From assembly GCA_025996895.1 (NCBI GenBank), contig BNTW01000027.1:1-32362 (forward strand): 32,362 bases of DNA. The letters run 5' to 3'. Positions 7,216 through 14,974 of this stretch are shown here, in pieces. Numbering within the stretch: the stretch's first letter is position 1; each line of letters starts with the position of its first letter. The position numbers and the translations under genes were made by a program. The DNA comes from Bacteroidia bacterium (GTDB taxonomy: Bacteria > Bacteroidota > Bacteroidia > Bacteroidales > Azobacteroidaceae). Under the pieces are notes generated by a model. It saw nothing but the letters and a program-made list of their open reading frames with translations, was not told the DNA's origin and did not search any database.

Positions 7216-7728
7216 ATGGCATTAATTAAATCGGTGCGGGGATTTACTCCGCAGATAGGAAAAAATGTGTATTTGGCTGAAACAGCCGTAATTATAGGCG
7301 ATGTAGTTATTGGAAACGATTGCAGTATTTGGTTTAACACCGTGTTGCGGGGCGATGTCAATTCCATCCGCGTGGGCAACCGCGTGAATATTCAGGACGG
7401 CGCAGTAATACATACGTTGTATGAAAAATCGGTAGCGGAAATTGGTAACGATGTGTCTATCGGGCACAACGTTACCATTCACGGCGCGAAAATCGAAGAC
7501 GGCGCGCTGATTGGCATGAATGCAGTGGTATTAGACCACGCCGTCGTCGGCGAAGGCGCGTTAATTGCCGCCGGCTCGGTGGTGTTGAGCGGAACAAAAG
7601 TCGAGCCGGGCAGTATCTACGCCGGTGCACCCGCCAAATTCGTCAAGAAAATCGACCCGGAACAGTCGAAAGAAATCAATCAGAAAATAGCCAAAAACTA
7701 TTTGATGTATTCGGGGTGGTATAAATAA
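7216..7728 (+). CDS. Gamma-carbonic-anhydrase-like hexapeptide-repeat protein
   Basis: The 170-residue protein is a left-handed beta-helix made of hexapeptide turns (IGDVVIGNDCSIWFNTVLRG at the start, VGNRVNIQDGAVIH, IGNDVSIGHNVTIHG, LIGMNAVVLD, and the closing YAGAPAKFVKKI). Histidines in IQDGAVIHT, SIGHN and TIHG are placed as in the zinc-binding sites between subunits of gamma-carbonic anhydrases of the YrdA/PaaY type. These trimers may hydrate CO2, but many homologues show no activity. Its start is five bases after the PspC/GIN stop, so it is the last gene of that operon; a functional link is not obvious. Confidence 0.88.
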   Translation: MALIKSVRGFTPQIGKNVYLAETAVIIGDVVIGNDCSIWFNTVLRGDVNSIRVGNRVNIQDGAVIHTLYEKSVAEIGNDVSIGHNVTIHGAKIEDGALIGMNAVVLDHAVVGEGALIAAGSVVLSGTKVEPGSIYAGAPAKFVKKIDPEQSKEINQKIAKNYLMYSGWYK

Positions 7729-7742
7729 TTGTTCTGTTTCGA

Positions 7743-7773
7743 TTGTCTGTATTTGACATTTTTTGTACTTTTG
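7743..7773 (+). promoter_or_regulatory. Promoter of the restriction-modification cassette
   Basis: TTG (7743-7745), a 20-base spacer and TACTTTTG (7766-7773) form a full consensus promoter. Transcription should start near 7779, so an in-frame TTG at 7743 cannot be the start codon of the nuclease gene. Confidence 0.7.
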
Positions 7774-7799
7774 TCTTTAAATATAAAAAGACAAACCAA

Positions 7800-9845
7800 G
7801 TGAATATAGACCAATTTATAAACTCAATCGTTCCTGCCAACTATTTTTTGACAAAATCAATGGAGTTGTCGAAAATTACGACTTCGGGAACGTTGTGGTA
7901 CACGAAAAAGTTTTTGGTGTATTACTATCAAATTTTCCTTTCCGACAACATTACTTTGCGTGATGATGTAACTCATATCTGCGAAATTTTTAATGATTAT
8001 ATTTCTTCTTTGCCCGAAATTGTTCGGGAAGATGCCACGAAGTTTTTCTATTCGAGTTATAAAACGGCTGATTTGAGAAATAAAAATTTCCGTTTGTTCA
8101 ATGATTTTGCAGGTACAAGGGACTTTCAAAATGCAACTGAACGAAATGATTATTATGAAATGGCAAAAAAATACTATTTTGCTTTTCTAATGGAATCGGG
8201 CGGACAATCGGGTGTAAAAGCATATATCAAAGAAAAATTGTACCAACCTGATTTTTGCTTTTCAAATCTCGATAATATTATAAAAGATTTCTACGGTAAC
8301 CAACCGCATAACCTTGCCGGAATGAAAAACGATTATATGGCGTTTCTGCGCAATGAAAGGCAAATCTTGTTTTATTACGGATTCTTTCATTCCAAATCAA
8401 GCGGAAGTAACGATAAGGAATTTAGCAGTTTAACGCCTGTTGGCGAGTTGGCTTTGAAGGCAAATTTTTACGAATTCCTTGCACTTTGGGAGCACCAGAA
8501 AATTAAAATGATTTCCCAACCCGTTACGATAGATATTCAAAACATTAGTGGACAGCCGTATAGTTCTGATAATTTTACACTAAACTTAAATCCGTACTTG
8601 ACAATTTTACAATGGTTGAAAACAAAACAAAATTTCTCAAACGATGAGTATCAATACATTATTTCGAGGTTGGAAAAACCTGTAACCGACATTGCAGAGA
8701 TAGATAATCTCATTGATAAACTTGATGTTATCAAAGCAAAAGTCCAATCGTTCAATAGAAGAGCCGATATTGCAACTGAAGATTTTCAAAAAGAATGGAA
8801 AAAATATCTTTTAGGTATTCGTTCCGATTTTGATTTTGATAAAAATACAAATCCGTTGAGTATTTGCAAATTGTCAAATTCAAAGGCTGAACTGCAAAAC
8901 AATGAACGATTGAACGCTTTAACTGACCTGTATTCAAAACTGTCAGAATACAAAACTGCGAAATATGCAGATTTATTTGAAAAATGCCAACTCGAAATCA
9001 GGAGGCAATACAAATGCGGATTAGAAAATACAGAATATAAGATTGACGGCAAAATAAAAATCGAATGGGACATTTACAATATTCATATTGATTTGCCGAT
9101 TTTGCTTTCTACAATGCTTTTTGTAATTCAAAATGCTGAAAACATTGAATTTAAGGCAGATAATATTTCAAATTTCGTTGAACTGTTGCGAAACAAAATG
9201 CCCAATGCACTAAAATACATTGGTTTATCCGGCAAACAATCACTGACAAAAGAATTGCAAACACTGCGAAATGCAATCGAAACAGAGAATTTTGAAAAAT
9301 ATCTTGCCAAAGAACAAACTGATTATGAATTGATTATTACAAAGTATCAATCGGAAAGTTCGCAGGATTTGAAAGCAAAAATCGAAGTTGAATCAGATAA
9401 ACCAACGCTTGTAATTGACGGAATGAACAAACGGAACACAACTTTAATTCAGTTGATTAGGGCTTACAATAATAAAACTTTCGCACAAGCGGGTGTATTA
9501 AATTGTGAATGTTGCGGCACAACTTCGTTTATCACTTTCAATGATGAAACTTATTTGGAATATCACCACCTAATTCCGTTCAGCAATTATGATGGACCAG
9601 ACCATTTTCTGAATATTTACGCGCTTTGTCCGTCTTGCCACCAAAAATTACACTTTATCAAACTTTCGGAAAAGCGCAGTTTGTACGGGCAGTTATCGGC
9701 AAATAATTACATTCACAAAACCATTGTACAACGATTGAAAGAGTTGTTTAACGCAAAGAAATTGCGTTCTTATCAGTTGGAATTTTTAATGGCTGACAAC
9801 GCGATAAATGAAGACGAGTATAACCAAATTTTAATGGCAGCATAA
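7800..9845 (+). CDS. HNH endonuclease, probable restriction enzyme of a Type II-like R-M system
   Basis: The 681-residue protein ends in an HNH nuclease module. A zinc pair starts with NCECCG (Cys569-Cys572), the catalytic segment is LEYHHLIPF (His589/His590), the Asn is in FLNIYALC, and the second zinc pair is CPSCHQKLHF (from Cys610). The N-terminal 540 residues are mostly helical-looking and I recognise no domain; they may hold DNA recognition. Two DNA methyltransferase genes follow with overlapping ends (TAATG at 9843-9847), which supports a restriction role. I chose GTG 7800 because the promoter at 7743-7773 excludes the upstream TTG; ATG 7860 is the alternative. The gene is visibly more A+T-rich than its neighbours, consistent with horizontal transfer. 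A related nuclease-type defence function is possible. Confidence 0.78.
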   Translation: MNIDQFINSIVPANYFLTKSMELSKITTSGTLWYTKKFLVYYYQIFLSDNITLRDDVTHICEIFNDYISSLPEIVREDATKFFYSSYKTADLRNKNFRLFNDFAGTRDFQNATERNDYYEMAKKYYFAFLMESGGQSGVKAYIKEKLYQPDFCFSNLDNIIKDFYGNQPHNLAGMKNDYMAFLRNERQILFYYGFFHSKSSGSNDKEFSSLTPVGELALKANFYEFLALWEHQKIKMISQPVTIDIQNISGQPYSSDNFTLNLNPYLTILQWLKTKQNFSNDEYQYIISRLEKPVTDIAEIDNLIDKLDVIKAKVQSFNRRADIATEDFQKEWKKYLLGIRSDFDFDKNTNPLSICKLSNSKAELQNNERLNALTDLYSKLSEYKTAKYADLFEKCQLEIRRQYKCGLENTEYKIDGKIKIEWDIYNIHIDLPILLSTMLFVIQNAENIEFKADNISNFVELLRNKMPNALKYIGLSGKQSLTKELQTLRNAIETENFEKYLAKEQTDYELIITKYQSESSQDLKAKIEVESDKPTLVIDGMNKRNTTLIQLIRAYNNKTFAQAGVLNCECCGTTSFITFNDETYLEYHHLIPFSNYDGPDHFLNIYALCPSCHQKLHFIKLSEKRSLYGQLSANNYIHKTIVQRLKELFNAKKLRSYQLEFLMADNAINEDEYNQILMAA

Positions 9846-10684
9846 TGTTTAATCATACGGAAAATACAAATAAATATCTGAATAAAGTTACGAATGGTAA
9901 TTGCAAAGAAGTGTTGGCAGAATTTGATGCCAATACGATAGACCTTGTAATTACAAGTCCGCCTTATGATGATTTGCGTGATTATACCAAAGAGGCAAAG
10001 TGGAATTACAAAAGTTTTCAAGAAATTGCAAAGCAACTGTTCAGAGTAATGAAACCGGGTGGTGTTGTAGTTTGGGTGGTCGGCGACAAGGTTGACAAGG
10101 GAAATAAATCGCTTACAAGTTTCCGACAAGCACTTTATTTTCAAGAAATTGGCTTTAATATGTTTGATGTGATTATTTACGAAAAAGCCGGCTCCGGTCC
10201 ACCTCACAAAAACAGATATTTCAATACTTATGAATATATGTTTGTGCTTTCAAAAGGGCAGCCAAAAACGATTAACTTGCTGAAAGACAAACAGAACAAA
10301 TGGGCAAATTGCGCCACTTACGGCAATGTAACAAAACGAGAAAAAGACGGCACATTAACCGACAAAGGCAGGAAAATTGTAAATGAAATGGGAGTGCGTA
10401 CAAATATCTGGAAATATACCAATGGTAAAGGTTTTGCCACAAAAGACGAAATTGCCTATCAACACCCTGCCATTTTTCCTGAAAAATTAGTACAAGACCA
10501 TATTTTGTCGTGGAGTAACGAGGGCGACATTATTTTAGATCCATTTGGCGGAAGTGGAACAGTAGCCAAAAAGGCAATCGAACTGAAACGTCAATGGATT
10601 AGTATAGAAATTTCAAAAGAATACTGCGAAATAGCAGAAAAAAGAATAAAATCGGTTTTATGTACTACGAAACTATCATTATAA
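9845..10684 (+). CDS. Beta-class DNA methyltransferase (N4-cytosine/N6-adenine) 1
   Basis: The 279-residue enzyme transfers a methyl group from S-adenosylmethionine to an exocyclic amino group in DNA. The catalytic motif IV is TSPPY (residues 37-41) and the SAM-binding motif I is DPFGGSG (232-238). The order catalytic-then-SAM marks the beta class. SPPY is common among N4-cytosine enzymes but does not exclude N6-adenine. The length is normal for a minimal enzyme. The ATG overlaps the nuclease stop by one base, and the gene overlaps the second methyltransferase by 25 bases, so all three are translationally coupled. It probably protects one strand or one half of the recognition site. Confidence 0.9.
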   Translation: MFNHTENTNKYLNKVTNGNCKEVLAEFDANTIDLVITSPPYDDLRDYTKEAKWNYKSFQEIAKQLFRVMKPGGVVVWVVGDKVDKGNKSLTSFRQALYFQEIGFNMFDVIIYEKAGSGPPHKNRYFNTYEYMFVLSKGQPKTINLLKDKQNKWANCATYGNVTKREKDGTLTDKGRKIVNEMGVRTNIWKYTNGKGFATKDEIAYQHPAIFPEKLVQDHILSWSNEGDIILDPFGGSGTVAKKAIELKRQWISIEISKEYCEIAEKRIKSVLCTTKLSL

Positions 10685-12069
10685 AAGATACCATTCAAAA
10701 TGCCCAAAAAGCATTATCGGAACACAAAGATTCAATTATTGAGTCGGGTAATGCTTTTGTGTTTGTGCGAACAGAATATGATGAGAATTTTGATGTACAA
10801 AATGATTTTTTTGATGTAATCGAGTTTGGTAACAAATTAGGACTTTCTTACATTAACACGATAGTTGTTCCTACTGCAAAGCGAATTGAAGCCGAATTAC
10901 CCGATAATGTACTGTATATAGTTTGGTTTGCCAAAAACAGAGAAAAAATGTTTTTCAACAAAGATTCTATGCGCGAAACGCATATCTGGAAAAATGTCGA
11001 ATGGGGGAAACGCGAAAAAAATTACAATCCCAAAGGCAAAGACCCCGGAAATGTTTGGATTCCGACAAAAGATGATGGCAAAGGAAATATTACGGAACAT
11101 ATATTAATGGATTTACCTGCAATCATTAACCGATTATTTGCTTGCGGACACCAAGAAAATCATAAAACATTATTTATTTCCAACAATTCAAAAGATAGCG
11201 AATTATGCAACGAAAACATACAATTTATTCATTTTATAAATGAGATAAAGCCTTCTTTTCCCACAAAACAAAAAATGCAAATGGCGAGTGAAAATGCTAT
11301 TCATTATCAAACCGGTTTATTTGCAAAAGTAATTTGGGGGACTTCTGAAAATATGTCGGAAATAAAAAATGAAACGGTTGATTTGGTTGTTACTTCGCCG
11401 CCTTATTGGAATTTGAAAGATTATTTTAAAAAAGGGCAAATTGGGCAGGAATCGTATCCCGAATATCTCGAAAGAATGAATAGCGTTTGGAAAGAATGTT
11501 ATCAAAAATTAAAAGAAAGCGGATCGTTGTGGATAAATATAAATATTCGCGTAAAGAACAACAAACCAGTTCTTTTGCCAAAAGATTTTATCAACCAATG
11601 TAAAAAAACAGGTTTTTATTATAAAGGAATCTTGATTTGGCATAAATCGTCAGGAATACCGACTAACGACAAAAATATTGTGGACAGGCACGAATATGTA
11701 CTCGTTTTTTCAAAAGGGAAAGATTTGACAATCAATGAAAAAATCTATTCTTTTGCCGATTATAAAAATAAAATTATCAACGGCGGTTTGTTTTGGAATA
11801 TCAACCGAAAAGCAGGAAGTGTTGGCAAACATTACATACATCCTGCTATTTATCCGAATGATCTAGTTTCTCGAATTGTCCGATCCTGTACGGAAGAAAA
11901 TCAAATCGTTTTAGACCCGTTTTTGGGTAGCGGAACAACACTAATCGCTTCCATATCAGCAAATAGAAACTGTTACGGTTATGAATATAACGAAGGTTTT
12001 AAAAGTCTGATACAAAACAGAATACAAAATGATGTCACCCTTACTTCCGATTTTACATTAACGATATAA
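10660..12069 (+). CDS. Beta-class DNA methyltransferase 2 with a degenerate methyltransferase-like N-terminal domain
   Basis: The C-terminal half of this 469-residue protein is a complete beta-class enzyme: TSPPYW at residues 245-250 and DPFLGSGTT at 419-427. The first 200 residues look like the central and C-terminal part of another methyltransferase: NVLYIVWFAKNREKMFFN resembles HEYVLVFSKGKDLTINEK in the active half, and a GNVWIPT segment followed by ITEHILMDLPAIINRLF parallels GGLFWNIN and KHYIHPAIYPNDLVSRI. That N-terminal part shows neither SPPY nor the FxGxG motif, so it should be inactive, perhaps serving in target recognition or dimerisation. Two methyltransferases with one nuclease usually indicate an asymmetric recognition site. 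The 3' end overlaps that of waaA by 12 bases. Confidence 0.88.
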   Translation: MYYETIIIKDTIQNAQKALSEHKDSIIESGNAFVFVRTEYDENFDVQNDFFDVIEFGNKLGLSYINTIVVPTAKRIEAELPDNVLYIVWFAKNREKMFFNKDSMRETHIWKNVEWGKREKNYNPKGKDPGNVWIPTKDDGKGNITEHILMDLPAIINRLFACGHQENHKTLFISNNSKDSELCNENIQFIHFINEIKPSFPTKQKMQMASENAIHYQTGLFAKVIWGTSENMSEIKNETVDLVVTSPPYWNLKDYFKKGQIGQESYPEYLERMNSVWKECYQKLKESGSLWININIRVKNNKPVLLPKDFINQCKKTGFYYKGILIWHKSSGIPTNDKNIVDRHEYVLVFSKGKDLTINEKIYSFADYKNKIINGGLFWNINRKAGSVGKHYIHPAIYPNDLVSRIVRSCTEENQIVLDPFLGSGTTLIASISANRNCYGYEYNEGFKSLIQNRIQNDVTLTSDFTLTI

Positions 12070-13290
12070 ATATCGGAATATCTTGTCCGTTGCCCCGGTG
12101 TGTTCCTGCACAAATTTTCCTGCTTTTTCCCCTGTTTCCAGAAGCAGGTGCGAATAAGCCGTTAGTTCGTTGATACGGCTGTTGAATTGGTCGGCATTGG
12201 AAATGCTGATGCCTCCGCCGGCCGTGATTAAATCCTGTGCTTCCTTGAAACGGTGGAAATTCGGCCCGAACAGTACCGGAACACCATAAACGGCCGCTTC
12301 CAAAACGTTGTGAATACCGTTGCCAAAGCCTCCTCCGATGTACGCGATTTTTCCGTAGCGGTAGATAGACGACAAAATGCCGTAGCAGTCGATAATCAGG
12401 CAATCGGCTTCCTTTATATTGGTTTCGTTGGCTTGCGAATAAAGTACGACCGATCGTTTCAGGTGCGAACGAATTTCTTGTACGTGATTTCCATGCAATT
12501 CGTGCGGGGCTAAAATCAATTTTATTTCCGCATGTTCATTGAAATACGGCAAAATCAGGTCTTCGTCTTTCGGCCAGGTACTTCCGGCAACTAAAACCAT
12601 ACTTTCCTCCTTTTCAGCCGATTGAACAAAAGCCTCAATCAACGGCAGATTTTTACGCTGTTCGTAAATTTCCTGCGCGCGGTCAAAACGAGTGTCGCCG
12701 GTGATACTGACATTATGTACGCCATATTTCGCCAACAGTTTTTTTGAATTTTCGTCTTGTACAAACAGATGCTCATAATTTTTCAACACTTTGCGGTAAT
12801 TTCTACCATAGGGACGGAAAAAGATTTGATTGGGACGAAAAATGGCCGAAATAATGAACGTGGGAATGTTTCGTTTTTTCAACAACGTTAAATAATTCCG
12901 CCAAAATTCATATTTAATGAAAATCGCCATTTCGGGATTGACCAAACTCAAAAATTTCCTTACATTTCTTTTCAAATCGAATGGAAGATAGCAAACCACG
13001 TCGGCTTGCGAATAGTTTTTGCGCACTTCATAGCCCGACGGTGAAAAGAAAGTCAGCAGGATTTTGTATTCCGGTTTTTCCTTTTTTATTTTTTCAATCA
13101 GCGGCCGTCCTTGCTCAAATTCGCCCAGCGAAGCAGCGTGAAACCAAATGTAACGCGCTTCACTGTCAATCTGTTGCTTCAAAACAGCAAACGTTTTCTT
13201 TTGCCCTTCAATCATGAGTTTTGCCTTCTTGTTGAAAGGTGAAACCAACCGGACAATCAGGGCATAAAGGGCAATAATAATACCGTACAT
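12058..13290 (-). CDS. waaA: 3-deoxy-D-manno-octulosonic acid (Kdo) transferase
   Basis: This 410-residue inner-membrane glycosyltransferase adds Kdo from CMP-Kdo to the lipid A precursor, an essential step of lipopolysaccharide synthesis. A short N-terminal membrane anchor ([19 protein letters not shown]) precedes the glycosyltransferase-N domain with IWFHAASLGEFEQGRPL, containing the conserved Gly-Glu-Phe-Glu, and LPFDLKRNVRKFL. The nucleotide-sugar-binding half contains AGSTWPKDE, APHELH and GGGFGNGIHNVLEAAVYGVPVLFGP-type signatures (written in part). The ATG overlaps the gltX stop (TAATG), so it is coupled to gltX. The last 12 bases overlap the methyltransferase gene running towards it. 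Confidence 0.95.
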   Translation of the reverse strand: MYGIIIALYALIVRLVSPFNKKAKLMIEGQKKTFAVLKQQIDSEARYIWFHAASLGEFEQGRPLIEKIKKEKPEYKILLTFFSPSGYEVRKNYSQADVVCYLPFDLKRNVRKFLSLVNPEMAIFIKYEFWRNYLTLLKKRNIPTFIISAIFRPNQIFFRPYGRNYRKVLKNYEHLFVQDENSKKLLAKYGVHNVSITGDTRFDRAQEIYEQRKNLPLIEAFVQSAEKEESMVLVAGSTWPKDEDLILPYFNEHAEIKLILAPHELHGNHVQEIRSHLKRSVVLYSQANETNIKEADCLIIDCYGILSSIYRYGKIAYIGGGFGNGIHNVLEAAVYGVPVLFGPNFHRFKEAQDLITAGGGISISNADQFNSRINELTAYSHLLLETGEKAGKFVQEHTGATDKIFRYLYR

Positions 13291-14903
13291 TATTCCTGAG
13301 GGGTGTTAGATAATTCTTCTATCGCTCTTTTTATACGGTTCACGACTTCCTCTTTACCCAAAATTTCGGTAATGTCGAAGATGTGAGGCCCTTTTGCTTC
13401 GCCAACCAACGCCAAACGGAGAGCGTTCATAATGTTTCCCAGATGATATTGACGGGCTTCAACCCAAGCGAGTACCTTTTCTTCGGTCGCTTTAGCCGAA
13501 AAACCGGGAAGCGTTTCCAAAAAACCGGCTAATTCGGTCAATTGGGCGGCGGAGTCCTCTTTCCAGCGTTTCCGAACAGTTTTTTCGTCGTAAATGGTCG
13601 GGGCAACAAAGAAAAATTCGACTTGTTCCCATAATTCTTCCATAAGATTGACACGCTCTTTGACCAATTCGATAATTTTCACTACTTTGTCGAGATATTT
13701 CGGGTCTTCGTAGGCCTGGTGGGCAATTTCGTAAAAAATCGAATTGTCGTAAGTCGGAACAATGGTGATTTGATAGGGCACAAAAACCGGTGCAAGCTCG
13801 TAATGTATCACCATATCTAAAAACAGCTTGGCCAATTCGCGGTCGGATTTCATCTGAATGTATTGATGATTAAACCATTCGCCTTTCTTATAATCGAATT
13901 TCGCACCGCTTTTGCTGCATTTTTCGAGCGAAAACAGCGCAATCAATTCGTCCATCGACAAAATTTCACGTTCGTCGCCCGGATTCCAGCCCAGCATAGC
14001 CAGAAAATTGACTACCGCTTCGGGCAAATAGCCTTTCTCGCGGTATCCCGACGAAACCTCTTCGGTCTGCGGATCTATCCATTTCAGGGGAAAAACCGGA
14101 AATCCCAAGCGGTCGCCGTCGCGTTTGCTCAATTTACCGTTTCCTTCCGGTTTCAGCAACAAAGGCAGATGCGCAAATTGCGGCATCGTCTCTTCCCAGC
14201 CCAAATATTTATATAAAGTAACATGCAGCGGCGCGGACGGCAACCATTCTTCGCCCCGAATGACGTGCGTAATTTCCATCAAATGGTCATCAACAATGTT
14301 GGCCAAATGATAAGTCGGCAGTTGGTCGGACGATTTATACAGCACTTTGTCGTCCAGAATAGACGAATTGACGCTGACTTCCCCGCGGATAATATCCTGT
14401 ACCACAATCGTTTGCTCCGGCTCAATCTTGATCCGTACCACATATTGTTGTCCGTTTTTAATTCGTTCTTCCACTTCTTGCGACGAAAGCGTCAATGAAT
14501 TCGTCATCGACAAGCGTGTGGAAGCGTCGTATTGAAAATTCGGAATTTCCTTCCGTCTGGCTTCCAACTGTTCGGGCGTGTCGAAAGCGATGTAAGCCAA
14601 GCCTTTGTCCAACAACGCATCTACATATTGCCGGTAAATTTCTTTTCGTTCCGATTGGCGGTAAGGACCATATTTTCCGCCGACATGAACGCCTTCGTCA
14701 AATTCGATACCCAGCCACCGAAAAGCTTCGATGATGTATTCTTCCGCTCCCGGCACAAATCGTTGAGTATCAGTATCTTCAATTCGCAAAATCAACTCAC
14801 CGCCGGCTTGTTTCGCAAACAAATAGTTATATAATGCCGTTCTCACTCCTCCGATATGCAGAGGCCCCGTTGGGCTCGGCGCAAAGCGTACTCTTTGTTT
14901 CAT
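13290..14903 (-). CDS. gltX: Glutamate--tRNA ligase
   Basis: Class I synthetase that attaches glutamate to tRNA-Glu. The protein starts [19 protein letters not shown], with the HIGH motif in PTGPLHIGG, and carries the KMSKS-type loop as GKLSKRDGD near residue 255; the C-terminal anticodon-binding helical domain completes 537 residues. I chose ATG 14903 instead of the in-frame ATG at 14921, because conserved family sequence begins within a few residues and a -7 element at 14919-14926 overlaps the upstream ATG. waaA follows with a one-base overlap. The divergent PgpH-like gene begins 71 bases away. Confidence 0.95.
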   Translation of the reverse strand: MKQRVRFAPSPTGPLHIGGVRTALYNYLFAKQAGGELILRIEDTDTQRFVPGAEEYIIEAFRWLGIEFDEGVHVGGKYGPYRQSERKEIYRQYVDALLDKGLAYIAFDTPEQLEARRKEIPNFQYDASTRLSMTNSLTLSSQEVEERIKNGQQYVVRIKIEPEQTIVVQDIIRGEVSVNSSILDDKVLYKSSDQLPTYHLANIVDDHLMEITHVIRGEEWLPSAPLHVTLYKYLGWEETMPQFAHLPLLLKPEGNGKLSKRDGDRLGFPVFPLKWIDPQTEEVSSGYREKGYLPEAVVNFLAMLGWNPGDEREILSMDELIALFSLEKCSKSGAKFDYKKGEWFNHQYIQMKSDRELAKLFLDMVIHYELAPVFVPYQITIVPTYDNSIFYEIAHQAYEDPKYLDKVVKIIELVKERVNLMEELWEQVEFFFVAPTIYDEKTVRKRWKEDSAAQLTELAGFLETLPGFSAKATEEKVLAWVEARQYHLGNIMNALRLALVGEAKGPHIFDITEILGKEEVVNRIKRAIEELSNTPQE

Positions 14904-14918
14904 GCAATTATTTTTTTG

Positions 14919-14926
14919 CAAAAATA
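14919..14926 (-). promoter_or_regulatory. -7 element of the gltX promoter
   Basis: TATTTTTG on the minus strand fits TAnnTTTG and overlaps the alternative ATG at 14921, which argues for the shorter gltX start at 14903. No clear TTG is found at the -33 distance. Confidence 0.45.
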
Positions 14927-14974
14927 CGCATATTTATCATTTTCTTACTATATTTCGGAAAAATTTCGCGCATC

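Noticed and set aside
7729..12075. Direct repeats or transposase at the R-M cassette edges
   Set aside because: I compared the flanks at 7729-7760 and 12050-12075 by eye and saw no matching repeats, inverted repeats or transposase fragments, so the entry route is not visible.
14834..14974. N-terminal extension of the PgpH-like protein into gltX
   Set aside because: The 47 upstream codons are antisense to the gltX start and show no family resemblance; MKKGFEIQPYIYF precedes a proper first membrane helix.
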